Part shown: in pieces, positions 22,159 through 34,235 of the stretch | Layout: each line of letters starts with the position of its first letter | Position numbering within the stretch: the first letter of the stretch is position 1 | DNA from: Polytrichum commune | Lineage: Eukaryota > Streptophyta > Polytrichopsida > Polytrichales > Polytrichaceae | Reading direction: 5' to 3' | Length of the DNA: 64,000 nt | NCBI GenBank assembly: GCA_950295325.1 | Contig: OX485805.1 | Span: 28,757,501 to 28,821,500, forward strand | Made by a program: the position numbers and the translations under genes | The notes under the pieces: model-generated | Database searches by the model: none | What the model saw: the letters and a program-made list of their open reading frames with translations, nothing else | Told to the model about the DNA's origin: nothing

Positions 22159-24905
22159 GTATAAATTGGTCAATGTTGGATTTTTTTTCAAAAAATTGAA
22201 ACATGGTACTTGTGAGAACGTCACATGACGCGTAAAAATACCATATAAGTCATTTTCTCAAATTCCAGGAAAGCTAGCTTGAATTGGTCTTGGAGGTAAC
22301 TTTTGCCAACTACACAAGTTTTTGCCAACTACAACTTTTTCCAAAGTTCAATGCATTCCACAAGACTAGAAATTGAGTCGGCCTTGAAAAAAAATATGTC
22401 ACATGTGAACGTGACGTTTTCATGAATCCTAAGTTATGAGCAAATGTTGTTATTTTATGTACAATTGCATACCTACTACTAGAGTGATTGATGTGTATTA
22501 AGCTAAGATTCTACAAGAACATTACAAAATCAAGCCTAAACTACAAAAACATGCTACAATTCATGTCAAATGAAGACACATGATGTTGGCCGTTGCCACC
22601 TCTTGAGCTTCAACACATCTCTCATCCATATGTGAGCTATGTGCTACCATGGTTTTCTTAAAGTTATTAAGCAGTGTGATTGTAAAGTAATTAAACCCCG
22701 GGGGTTGGTCTAACCAAAGGTTTGGTTGTTACTTTTTTTTTTTGGTCAACCTTTTGTTCTTGTTCGCACTTCTCACTCATTATAGAACAATGTGGCTGGC
22801 TTGAGGGTTTTGTGTCCTCTCCAAGTGGGTCCATCGTAGATTGGTTCTTACTTTGATCTTGGGACTGGCCATTTTGTCTTTTTTTCTCAAGAAATTTAAA
22901 AGAATCAATAAATAAGAAGGACCGGCATCTAACTTATTTACAAGTCAACCGATTTGAGATGCCAAATAAAGCAACACAAATTTCAAGCCTTAGGGGAGGG
23001 GAAGAACTAGGATTTAAGTATATTTGGAGTTATGTATGAATTTTGGTCAATTCCAACCTCCAATATGACGTACGCTAGATCGCAAAACTACACAAATATG
23101 GTGGTTGACGAACATGAAATACAAACATTCGAAGTTGCGTTTGTGATGTTCTTGTTTTTGTTGTTGTCGTTTGATCTTTTAGTCCCGACAAGTGCACTTC
23201 CCTTCTTATATTTCGGGACAAGTGGTTTGTCCAAATATACGTAAATGTCAATTAAAGAAGCTAATCATTTGGGAGGAATAATTGGTAAATATCACAGTTA
23301 TCCATAACGTCCCTCAACGAGAAACGAAACCGTGGATCTGGTCCTTCTTTGAGAAAACTTTCATTTAAGAGCTCATTATCTCGTTGTATGTCAGAGCCTA
23401 TTTTGAAAGTTGGGTGAAACTTTTGGGACCTCCTCTTTCCACCTCAAGCTTTAGAATCCAAAATAGGGTACCGCACAAGGGACCCGCTATCTTATTAAAC
23501 CCCTGATTGACCTATGCAAGGCTAGCTTGGCCCACCCATCCTATTAGGACAAGCTAGAAAGCCGGTTTCTAACATCCCCACACCACTCTTTATGTACAAT
23601 GATTTTGAGCATTAAGAGAACTTGGATGACTTTGTATTAATTCTCATAAACTCAGGACCTCAATCCGAACCGATGCTTTCATCTGCCGTACTTCACAATA
23701 TATAAATAAAAGTAACCTCAAAATTTAGTGTATACACCGACGTGAATGGGAGCCCCCTCTTCTATACCGCAGGGTCATGTTTAACCAAGCAGATGCGCTT
23801 CACAAATGACTCCCCGGGCATGGTTTTTATGAGACTAAGGTAGAGGGTGCTAAAACCAACACCCCATCCAAAACCAACGCCTATAAACGCCTCCCAATCA
23901 CCAACACTCTACTACCTTGAAGCGTACCTGGCAGTGTAGGAGTGTGCCCACGGAGTGACGGTTTTAGGTGCCATTAGTGGTGCCACCTTGTAGTGGCCTC
24001 CAGGACCTTCATGTAGGGTAGGTAATGGGCTCCACTCTATCTCGGGTTGGCTCAAGGTGGGATTAGGGTGGCCTGTCAATGCCTATTCTAGTCATTCTAT
24101 TCACAATGCCAAGGAGGTAGGCCCACAAAGCACAAAAGGGTCATTTCCCGGGATGCAAGGGGGTCGGTTCCCAGGATGCAGGGTGATGGTTTTGCAAGCG
24201 AACTGGGAGGGATCATGGAGGTAGTTGTGTGGCTTTGCGTGCCATTACTACTTGGACTTTGATGTAGTTTGGGTCTAGTACCCAACTATGTTGTCTTGGT
24301 TCTAGGCAATGAAGGTGGGGGTCCTCATCACATGCGAGGTTGCCATACACGGGGCCTATGAAATGGTTTAAGAAAGCTAGTAGTTTTGACTTTGAATATT
24401 CACTAAGTATTCAATTGAGACTAAAAATATTTTTTCTTTCTTGATACCTATGTTTAGCCCAAAGGCTATTATGAATATATATATATTTTTATATATCAAC
24501 CACATAGCCATATGTCTGTGCAATAGCTTAAAGTATTGGTTTAAGCACCCTCTACCTTACATAGCTTCGGCAACCTTGGACTTGAAGGATCTTGAGCGGC
24601 TGTTGAATTCCAAATTTTAGTACTTGGTTGGTGGGAACGTGGTTGTCATGGGTGGGCTTATATAAGAACGGCCACAACCAAGTACATTATCTCTTACATC
24701 TGCACATTTTCCATTATCCATACTTTTAGACTACTTCTTGTTGACTTCCTTGTTAGAATGGGCGATTCTCATTTATATTTTGGTATATTAGGTCTACGTA
24801 TACTAGGTAGGAGACTAGTGGAGGCGTAAGTTAGTGGCCATGATTGGTAGCATGTAAGCATGTCCAAGGCCTGACCAATAAACGGGAAGAACCGAGTCAA
24901 CCGAC

Positions 24906-25132
24906 CAATGTCCGGGGAGATTTTAGGGCGTAATCGGTCAAAATCCGAGTGTTTCCGAGCCCAACCGGTTACGTGTTGTGATCTTTTGGCTTTTGTTCGT
25001 TAATTTGAGGTGTATCTTATAGATTTTTTTGAATATGATTGGTTATTTTTCTGAAGTCTTGAATTTGAACCGGCTATTTTTCAAAATCAAATGGTTTATT
25101 TGTAACTAGCAGTTGGTTCTCTCCCTTCATTG
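24906..25132 (-). mobile_element. hAT-like MITE, full length, in copy B
   Basis: It begins CAATGTCCGGGGAGATTTTA and ends GTTCTCTCCCTTCATTG. Internally it has CAACCGGTTACGTG and GAACCGGCTATTTTTC. The flanking octamers do not match. Its partner in A is truncated. Confidence 0.75.
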
Positions 25133-26089
25133 GAACACACTTATTGTCAAAGTTTTCTCTACATTTTATGGGTTCTTGTTTGTACATCTATATTAGATTC
25201 ATAAAATTTGATAGTCTTTTTAAATGTACACACTAGAGAAAAACAACACCTCTCTCTTATGTATGCTATGTACGCTAATGCCTCAAATAATACCCCTTCT
25301 TACACTCAGTGAATTCATATGTGGTATGAAGAGTCTCCCACCCACCTTTGGAAAGGGGGGGGGGAGGGGGTTAGAAAAAGAAGTTACTTGACACACAATT
25401 AGGAGCCAAGAAAATCCATATTTTGGTCAAAATCTTAAGCTAAATCATGTCCCGTTTACACCATAATTCTAGTTGAGAGCTCAAATATGCAATTTCTTGA
25501 ACTTTTCAACTTGGTTAATTTTGAGAGGCTCTTTCATCTAAAGCTTACGCTCTCAATAGTTTGAGCAAGTGTTGTACAATGGCCATGCTCAAAGTGTGAG
25601 GTGGGGGGGGGGGGGTTTGGATACTAAACAAAAGGAAATTCATTGACAAGTCAAACACAAAACAAGATATTGAACTATTGACAAGCCCCATAATTGAGTT
25701 AGAGGTTGACTTTAATGGCCTCCACATTCTCTAAATTACCCCATTTGGCTAATTGAGGGGGAAAAGCTACCATGGTATTAACTCCTAAAGGTAGAGATGG
25801 AATTTGTTGTCCAAACATTCATCTTACATGACCATACTAGGATACACTTTTACATTATAATAGTTTGATTTTGAGCACAAGGACAACCGAAATTTTTTTT
25901 TGGGTGCAGAATTCTAACTTTACAAGAAATGCCATATGTGCGTTCGCCAAGTCTACCACACGAGGTGTTGATTTTGTTTTATGCATTGGTGAATTGAATA
26001 CAATTCTTAAACCAATTTTGGGGAGATTTTGCTTTGGCCTTTAGGGTTTAATACATTAACCACCCAAGGATAATAACTGTTCACAAAAT

Positions 26090-26570
26090 AATGTCTTATT
26101 CAGCTTTGGAGTGATGAGTGATCCCCAGTTCAGTCACACCTGGTTTGGAACCTCATTGACTGGCCTATCGAGGTGCCCAAAACCAGTCACCCGAACTCCA
26201 GGTCCTCAAGTTCGACACGTCGGTCATGGCAGGAAAGAAAACATTCTTAGGATGGGCAGCACGTTTCCACCTGGGCACCCTAATTCCGCGCACTGTAAGG
26301 GGGGGGAGGGACCCACAGCACCCATCACGCCGGCCACCCGGAGGCGCTACAACAAAGAAACCTCATATCTTCCCTCCAGGTACATGTGGCTCCACGATTC
26401 GTAGATCCACGTACCCAGAGAAGAGGCAACGAGAATGAAATCATTGGGAAATTTCGGTGACGTGGCTGCCTCCCATAGGCCGCCAGGCTGTGACCCCTGC
26501 ATTATTGGGGGGTAATAAATCCCTGTACTATTTAATGGCAGGCCCGGGGGGAAACACTTAATATGCCATG
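26090..26570 (+). promoter_or_regulatory. promoter-like GC-rich block, copy B
   Basis: A near-identical duplicate of 18240-18750, with the same GACGTGGC, ATTGG and CTATTTAATGG motifs kept. Again no gene follows. Confidence 0.25.
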
Positions 26571-26939
26571 GCAGCAGATTTTAACTAAGTAATTAAGGAA
26601 GGGCCGCTGTTTCTTTGGCATGGGGTTGTTTACGTTCCAATGGGTCAGTGCCGGACAGTTCTTCACCACTTCAGAGAGGGGGAATTACTATCGTAAGGTA
26701 GAAATACCATAACCCGTGAAAATAAGGTGATTCACATTGAACATCTGGTCTGACAATCATGAGATAATTAATTTCCCAAGATAGACGAGAAGGATTCATG
26801 AAGGATGCAAGTTGTTTCATATTTTTTTGCCCTATACAAAAAATGCTACAATTTTTCAAAGTGGAAAGTTGTCCAACCCTCTACTCGTTCACTAGATTTT
26901 CCCTACATCGAACACGGTAATCCGCATTTTCACAATATG

Positions 26940-27420
26940 ATAAGCATTCTAAGCTCCATAGTCAACATAATTTGGGGGACGTATATCCATTTAATGAGCA
27001 CAAGAATCATCACTTTCATAACGAATAATATGTTTGTATTGATATGAAAATTATTATGAAAACTGTGAGGAAAGCGAGTACGGCCTTGATTTGGATTTGC
27101 AAACCATCTTGTACTAATTGCGTGTCTCATGACCGAGGAGAAGTGGGCTAGACAGAGAAAGTAATCATTTAAGACCCCAACTACCTTAGTGTAAGTGAAA
27201 GCATACCTCAACCTAAAATTGGTGGGGAGAGAGGGAATTATTGTATATGAGCGTACCACCTCTCATTTGATTAAAAAAAATAGGGGATCACATGCTCAAA
27301 ACGTGTTTACCATTTTTGGTTCAACAATCAACATAGTTGGAAAGACACATGACACTCTCTCTAATTGCCATCGAATGATTACAAGATCATTTACGTGAGT
27401 TGATGATGAATGGTGTGGGA
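26940..27420 (+). repeat. dispersed repeat family R3, copy 1
   Basis: It shares ordered blocks (AACTGTGAGGAAAG, CCTTGATTTGGATTTGCAAA, AGTGGGCTAG, CATTTAAGACC) with copies at 31598, 32420 and 44138. A second partial unit follows near 27288. No coding capacity. Element type unknown. Confidence 0.55.
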
Positions 27421-27612
27421 CACAATAGCCAAGATGTTTAGTTTATTGAATTACCCCTATTTATTACGAGGCCCAAAATGGGCCTCAACACTTTTGTAAC
27501 TCATGCATTAGCCTCATGTTCGTTTTGTTTGGATAATACATAATATTAGTCCAATTTGGAAAGCCTATGTCATGTGCATATAGTTTACAAATGCGATCTC
27601 CCTTGAAGACCC

Positions 27613-27765
27613 ATAACATTACTCATCGACATGAACCCTCAAAATATGACAGTGGGTTGTTGGGAGCTCAGTCTGAATCTAAGTCTCCCTACGCAGCTTT
27701 TCGAGCATCCAACTGTTGTATTATGAAGGCTCACAGAACAAGAACTCAACGTTGAGTAATGTAAG
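27613..27765. mobile_element. MITE, CATTACTCAG family, copy 2
   Basis: The ends ATAACATTACTCATCGACAT and CTCAACGTTGAGTAATGTAA are inverted-repeat relatives of the copies at 6729 and 31963. Internally it contains CAGTCTGAATCT, as in the others. Confidence 0.5.
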
Positions 27766-29954
27766 TATGCCCTTATGTAACTTATGTTTCTAGTTATTAA
27801 TCACCACCATATCTCAAGTGATTTCAGTGTGGAGGGTATAGATCTAGGATTTGTTCTCGTTTGCAAAAACAAATGTGTGATTTGAAAGTTACTACAATGA
27901 CACTGACTCAGTGTTTACTAACACAAATCTCGGGCTGAAGAGTGATGTTTTGTAGCAAAGGGTGAAAGTTGATTGCTATGTTAAGCCCGGGGGTCTCTAC
28001 TTTTAGTTAGATAAACACCTACATCAAGGTCATAGATCTCAAATTAATCTACACCATTTATGGTATCAAGTGCCACATGGTTAATAGTGTTAGTTACTCC
28101 ATTATGGGGCCTATCCTAGGTTATACTAATGGCCAACAAGGTTGATCATTATTGTAACTGCATGACACTCGTCATTTGCATGCTCAATGACATCTTTGTG
28201 TTTGCTTCCTCTTTGTATCGTTGTCTTGTGAAAATTGTCATTGATGTGGTCACATTATCTTGTTGCATATGAAAATGCGAAAACTATCATCTTAGACACC
28301 TCAATGTGCTATCCTAAATGCCTTAATGTCAATGATTTTGCACTCCAACAAGTTACTTGTATTGACAAACAATGGCACGTTGACAATTAGCGGATGTGAC
28401 ACTTCTAGACCTCTAGACATCTAGTTTAGGCCCTTTGCAATTAGTGTATGTGACAAGAAGGGTTGTTTACATGAGGAGTCAAGGCCAATTTGGGGCTCTA
28501 ACATGCACAAATCCTTGTATGTGATTGGTGCAATCCACTAAATCAACCCCAAGGCCTTTAAATTATGGAGTCAAGGTCATTCCTTGAAATCATATTCTAG
28601 TGAGGTGAAACTATATTATACTGCACTACAAACAAAATTTGACACGGCCCAAGGGAAGAGAATTGGGTTGGACCAAAATGGAAACCTAATTTGCTTCCTT
28701 GGGGTTGTGTGAGAGTTTCCTCCCTTCTTGGCCTGAGTTAATACTTTTTGTGAATTGGTTTCAAATTTTGAAGGCCTCAACCCCTCATGTAAAGCGGACC
28801 TAAATATCATATTGGTGTGTTGGAAATTAAATCCCATTGATCCAACAATAAGGTAGCGATGCCTTGAAATAACACCTTCCTTTTGGTAACACATATTTTC
28901 CATCCTTAAACCATCAACAAGTAAGTGCAACGGTGCCATCAAGCAAATCATTCTTAAAAGTGATCGATCATATGTGGCATCAAGTACAAAATAGCATCAC
29001 TTTGACCACAACTAGGATTTAAGTATATTTGGATTTAACAAGAGCGCCAACTTTGGCCAACCACAATAACTAATCAAGGTTTAGTGCGGTGGAAAAAGTG
29101 ATTCACAAAAGGGAGACAACACCTTCATTTAATAAAAGACTCTCACATACAATTAGGGTAATTTTTATTTTTTTTGTTGATTCTCACCTAGCAATCCGAC
29201 ATCAATGAACCACCTCCTAAGGTGAGAGCACCTTAAACCAAGACATCCCCCAAAACCAAGATCTAGACTACCCTATCAACCAAAGCGGGCAAGACCCATT
29301 GCCACGATTTTTTGCAAAAACTTGCAATTGGATACTTTCATTAACAATATCTAGTGCTCTAGTTATTAGTATTAGGGTAGACTATATCACAACTAGGGAT
29401 GACAACACAATTCTCACTCTGAAAGTTTGTATTTATTTCAATATTGAGATTTTTTTTATAAAAAGACTTGAAATACACCTAGTATTTTTTTCTACCTAGA
29501 AATATTTTTGCCTAGTTCATACAACTACCACAAGTATGCCAAATATCTTAACTTCTTGGTTTAAGATGTTGCTACCTTAGTGAATAGTAAAAGGCTCATT
29601 TCTTGAAACAACTTTGCAAATTTTTGTAGGTTGCAAATGAATCGTTTATTTAACAACAACGTGTAAACTTCTTGTAATTTGCAGATCCATGATTTTATTT
29701 TATTCTAAATTCCAAGTTGTTTAACTTGCCTTGAAATAGAAAAAAATTCTGAAAGTGTTGCTTACAGGCCCAGGGGGCAGGTTTCAACCCCCCCCCCCCC
29801 CCCCAGTTGGTGCTCAGACACAAAAGCCCTGGTTGAATATTCGTGGCAACAGCATAACAAGGCCGAGAACAAAGAAGCTTCACATCGCCTCCAAGTTTAA
29901 TGTCTAAGAATAGGTACATATATGCCAGAATCATTTTGAATTTCATGTTTCGGC
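27766..29954. other. no gene seen
   Basis: A 111-codon minus-strand frame at 28616-28951 has no motif and a biased, chance-like composition. A poly-C run lies near 29790-29805. Nothing else stands out. Confidence 0.55.
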
Positions 29955-30105
29955 TTCAGGAAATTTACCCATCATTTTAGAGGAATCTAAGGAAGAAATA
30001 TACCTCAAAGTAATAAAGAAAAACCGAAAGATCACAACACGTAATTGGTTGGACTTGGAAACACAGGGTTGTTGACCGATTAGGTCCAAAAATCTCCCCG
30101 GACAT
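29955..30105 (+). mobile_element. hAT-like MITE, 5'-truncated
   Basis: The 3' two-thirds of the family, ending CTCCCCGGACATTGG. It is nearly identical to the 19.3-19.47 kb copy and continues, as there, into a GGTCGAGG MITE. Confidence 0.7.
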
Positions 30106-30148
30106 TGGACGGAGGATAAGTCACGACTGATCAAAGTTGAGCAACTAA

Positions 30149-30520
30149 GGTCGAGGCATCCATAGTCCATCAAACCGCTCACTAGAGTCATGTAATGCTG
30201 ACATGGGTGAGACCCATATTTTTTTAGGCAAACAAAGTTAAAGTTTATGTGGTGGCGACTTGTGATTGATTCCCCTCATAAGAGTTTTGATAACTGACGT
30301 AGCCAACACATTAGCATTAAGATGAGAGGTTATGAGTTAGCCTAAAGATCGACTATGTATCACCTTAACTTATAGCGCTTCGAAATTCGTAGCAATTTTC
30401 ATATTCATGAAAGAAAGAAAAATGTGCAATCTCCATAGAATTCGTTTCTCTTCGCCAAAAAAAACAGTTCCTTGCTTGTACTCCTCCTAAACAGGTGCAA
30501 ACTCTCTTGTTATAATCGGT
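30149..30520 (+). mobile_element. GGTCGAGG MITE, copy 3
   Basis: It begins GGTCGAGGCATCCATAGTCC and ends near CTCCTAAACAGGTGCAAACT. One terminal repeat is missing, as in the 19.5-kb copy. Confidence 0.6.
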
Positions 30521-31010
30521 TCTCCTTAACCCTAAATTTTGAACTTTCACACGAACGAGGACTATTTGTACTAAGGTAGAAATACCATAACCTGTTAACC
30601 ACCCTGTAGCCGCGCACTAGACTGCCGTCATAATGGTGAAGTGCCATTTCTAAAATCGATCATGGCTCGGCGGCAACTTCAATGCGTGTGCACTTAGTGT
30701 AGCCAATGGGAGTCAAGTGTTGATGTACTCATGAGGTAACCGATTTAGGCGATGCTCTGTATGGAAATGCGGATCACCGTGTTCTGTGTAGGGAGAATCT
30801 AGTGAACGAGTAGCTAGGGGGTTGGACAACTTTCAACTTTGAAAAATTGTAGCAATTTTTGTACAGGGCAAAAAAATATGAAACAACTTGCATTTCCTCA
30901 TGAATCCTTCTCGTCTATCTTGGAAAATTAATCATCTCATGATTGTCAGACCAGATGTTCAATGCGAATCACCTTATTTTCACGGGTTATGGTATTATTT
31001 CTACCTTACA

Positions 31011-31299
31011 TTGGGCTCCCAGTTTGTTGTCGTGGGAGGTGACTTTATGTCAGTTGGAGCTAAGTTAGGGGGAGAGAAACAGTTTCAACCTGGAAAAAGC
31101 GGAGCAAGCAGCAGCCTGAGGCCCGAGTGAGCTTGTACCTAAGCTAGTGGGCCTGATTCACGTTTTTTTTCCTGCCCGAGAGCGGCCCTGACCGTGGCCT
31201 CTTAATGACTCCCTTCATTGCTGAGCACATGCCCCGGGCAGATGTCTGACCTCATCTTTGCTGAAGGAACTCAATGGACCCTCATGATTCCACAACACC
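31011..31299. other. GC-richer segment, no gene
   Basis: A short GC-rich stretch with no frame that can be followed. It may be the flank of a lost gene. Confidence 0.4.
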
Positions 31300-31533
31300 T
31301 GAAGGGCGAGATCCGACCTCAAGTTCCAAATGAGCCGATCAGGTTTGAGGAATCGCCGGAGGCTCAAATTCAAGACTTCAGGAGGATTACCGGTTCATTT
31401 TTAGAGTAATCTACAGAATATTCCTCGATCTAATAGAAGGGTAGCCGAAAGATGCCAACATGCGATCGATTGGGCTTGAAAACACACTAGGATCTCAACC
31501 GATTATGCCCAACATCTCTCTCTCCGGACACTG
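31300..31533 (+). mobile_element. hAT-like MITE, diverged copy
   Basis: It carries AAATTCAAGACTTCAGGAGG, TCTACAGAATATTCCTCGAT, GATGCCAACATGCGATCGAT and the end CTCTCCGGACACTG. More diverged than the others, with the 5' end uncertain. Confidence 0.6.
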
Positions 31534-31597
31534 TTACGATTCATCTCCGAGCGAGCATTGTTATAAAGGTAGATAACCCTTATTCGGTTATTTTTCT

Positions 31598-31955
31598 TAT
31601 TAGGACACGTATGTTTGAGCGGTACGTGGTTTTGGTGTGGCTCGAAGAATGGATGCTGAAAGAACGTGCGTTCCAAAGAGGTTGGATTGCGTGCTCAAAA
31701 TCTGATAACCATTTGAGGTTTGATATTCAACATAAGAGAGAGTTGGGGGGGGAGGGGGTATGAGAATGTTCACTTTGATAATGAATAAGATATGAGCTTC
31801 AAGAACTGTGAGGAAAGTGGGTTCGGCCTTCATTTGGATTCTCTAACCACCTTGTACTAATCGCGTGTTTCATATTCAAGGAGACGAGGGCTAGTCGGAA
31901 AATAGTCACCATTTAAGACCCATCTACCTTAGCTATTGTAAGTGTACCATACGCC
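31598..31955 (+). repeat. dispersed repeat family R3, copy 2
   Basis: It begins near TGTTTGAGCGGTACGTGG. Blocks in order: GTGCTCAAAATCTGATAACC, GAACTGTGAGGAAAGTGG, CACCTTGTACTAATCGCGTG. Confidence 0.55.
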
Positions 31956-31962
31956 TGAGTCC

Positions 31963-32106
31963 ATAACATTACTTAGCTGATGACTTGTGTTCAGCTACCT
32001 AACTTTAGTTTCAGTCTGAAACACTAGGATTCTGGCATCTGGAGGACTTATTCTCAAATCTTCTACGGGACCCATGAACACAGCTCATCAGTTGAGTAAT
32101 GGTATG
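31963..32106. mobile_element. MITE, CATTACTCAG family, copy 3
   Basis: 144 bp between ATAACATTACTTAGCTGATG and CTCATCAGTTGAGTAATG, the best-preserved ends of the family. Confidence 0.6.
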
Positions 32107-32419
32107 TTAGATTGATCATGTCTAAATTTTAATTTCCACGTCATCTTTTAATTGGTTCCAACCAATCATATGTGGTGCCACTTTTCTGTAAACATGTAAT
32201 AATTTTACACTTGATCTTACCCGGGTGTAGGGTGCACCTTGAAGAGCATGATCCCTGCCATCACACATTCCTTTATTATTGTTCCTGTCATTTCCCATGT
32301 CACTAAATAATGCGGGCGGCGCATAAGAAAGCAGTACACTTAACATTCTTTCTTGAACTCTTTAGCTTTTGGTTACATGTTCACTTGGTTACATGTGCTT
32401 AATTTGGTTATTTATTTAA

Positions 32420-32750
32420 ATCGGACACCTGGATTTGAGTGGTGTGTGGCTCCAAGAATGGATACCCAAAGAAACATGCATTTGAGAAAGATTGAATTAC
32501 ATGCTCATTAAACGATTCTATGTTTGATAGTTGACATAAATAGGGGGACTAATATAACCATTTAGTGATCACAACAATCTTCACTTTGAAAGATAAGATA
32601 TTCATACGAGCTCCAAAAATTATGAGGAAAGTGGCCACAGCCTTGATTTGGATTTACAAACCATCTCACACCTATTGCATCCTTCGCATCCTAGGATGAG
32701 TGGGCTAGTCAGCCATGGTTTAACCAATAAGGTGTAAGCCCACCTAGTTC
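32420..32750 (+). repeat. dispersed repeat family R3, copy 3
   Basis: It carries GAGTGGTGTGTGGCTCCAAG, TGAGGAAAGTGGCCACAGCC and GATTTACAAACCATCTC in the family order. Confidence 0.55.
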
Positions 32751-33034
32751 AATGTATCAAAGGGGGAGAAGAAACAGCAAGCAAAAACAGATTTGGTACA
32801 AAAAGCGCATGCAATGAATGTGCATTCAACTTTATTTTCCAATGACGATTACACGGCACATGCTTGGAACTGGGAGAGTGATTTGGAATACTTTCAACCG
32901 CATTGCAACTTGAAACACAAACCATGGGATGCTGAGAAAAGTGACAATGTGGTTGGAGAATTGACAAGAGATCAGCGACCCAGAAGTGGCGGGTGTCAAG
33001 TATACTGAGACATCGATCCGAGTAAACGGTAGCA

Positions 33035-33271
33035 ATGGGAACCCTAAACCCTAAAACTAACTCGTCAAAAATCTTCAGGGAGGTTGCAATTGCAGCCCCA
33101 CATAAATCATCATCGTACTCTACAAATGGAGAGGCGGGTGGCCGCATGGATGCACACGGCTTCCTCTTTGAATCGAATTTGGTGGAGAAGCATTTCACTT
33201 TGCAAGAATGCTTCGAAGGGCGTGCGCAAATATATATAAATTCTTGCTTCTATGTGAACCCCTCGTGTTGA
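33035..33271 (+). pseudogene. possible gene fragment, unrecognised
   Basis: An ATG-started 78-codon frame reads FREVAIAAPHKSSSYSTNGE then RMDAHGFLFESNLVEKHFTL. The composition is protein-like, but the opposite strand is open too (EYDDDLCGAAIATSLKIFDE). Just after the ATG the DNA reads AACCCTAAACCC, a telobox-like motif that is frequent near plant transcription starts. I cannot name a family or choose a strand firmly. Confidence 0.2.
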
Positions 33272-33379
33272 AAATTGGAGCTCTAATTTCCATCTGTGGC
33301 AGACGAACACCAAGAGACACCCCCCATTGTCAATCTCCAACCCAAAAAACTAGCACTCATCGTCCTCTCAAATTCTGAC

Positions 33380-34235
33380 ACGTGGCTGCAACAGACCCTC
33401 ATGTGGAAACTACATTCCAGCACCTCTAGGGTTGCATACCAAAGCTTGTCTCAATATTGAACTAACTTGTGGAAGACAGATTTCTGAGGATTTGCCAAGA
33501 ACTTGAGACAAACTCAACGGGAATGCACTGTTGAACCAGAGGGAGACCTTGCATTGGCTGAGACCCTCTTGAATCTGACATGGACACTACCATCAGTCAC
33601 CTCTATGGCTCACAAACACAGCTCACCTACACGAAACTATGAAAATGTGGAAGGTATCTAACGTACTCTGTAAATTATGTGAGACGCGATCTCACAGGCT
33701 GTTGAATCAGAGGGATCCCTACATTGGCTACGACCCGACTTGAATCCCACGTGGAAACTACATGACAAACTTATCAGGTAAGAAGTGTTTGATCAGACAG
33801 AGGCCTAACATAGGATGAGACCCTCTTGAATCCCACGTGGACACTACCTTCCACCTCTACGGTACATACACAGCTCGTTTTCCATGAAACTATGGAAGGT
33901 GGATTCTGAGATTTTGCCAAGAACATGAGACGCAAACTCACGGGGAAAGTCCGGTTGAAACAGGAGACCTACATTGGCCGAGACCCACTTGAATTCCACG
34001 TGGAAACTATGAAACTGTGGAAGGAGGACAAGAACCACCGGGAAAGAAAGACCTGTTGAGTCACAGGAAGGCCACATTCGCTGAGACCCACTCAAATCCC
34101 ACGTGGACACTTGACCCAGCTCATACGATGACGCAACACGGAATGCAGACTCTTTAAGATTTCGCGAAGAATTTGCGCCACAATCACTCACCAGGAAAGA
34201 AACTGTTGAATCAGAAGTCGACGATTGACAATCCG
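33380..34235. repeat. diverged tandem repeats 3' of the PMEI gene
   Basis: About five units of roughly 130-170 bp. Recurring blocks are GTTGAATCAGAGG, CCTACATTGGC, GAGACCC, CTTGAATCCCACGTGGA and GATTTTGCCAAGAA. The array begins directly after the PMEI stop codon and carries no gene. Confidence 0.7.

Larger units (their letters stand above)
19887..26932 (+). repeat. tandem segmental duplication, copy B
   Basis: The 7.05-kb direct duplicate of copy A. It includes a B-specific block at 21403-21810 with no open frame and another near 25040-25500. It keeps the empty site for A's 1,180-bp transposon. No intact gene seen. Confidence 0.9.
29955..31010. repeat. rearranged third piece of the duplication junction
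   Basis: Bases 29955-30540 copy 19318-19885 in direct orientation. Bases about 30615-31010 copy about 18830-19240 in inverted orientation, from the TGCCGTCATAATGGTGAAGT block to GGTTATGGTATTATTTCTAC. The junction near 30560 therefore joins two neighbouring pieces head to head. Confidence 0.8.

Noticed and set aside
28616-28951. 111-codon minus-strand ORF
   Set aside because: No motif, no splice context, AT-rich surroundings; length compatible with chance.
33041-33056. Interstitial telomere (AACCCTAAACCC)
   Set aside because: Only about two units; more likely a telobox or chance.
32749-33198. 149-codon minus-strand ORF
   Set aside because: It starts at GTG with the first ATG further in, its second half has poor composition, and the plus-strand frame over the same bases is at least as plausible.
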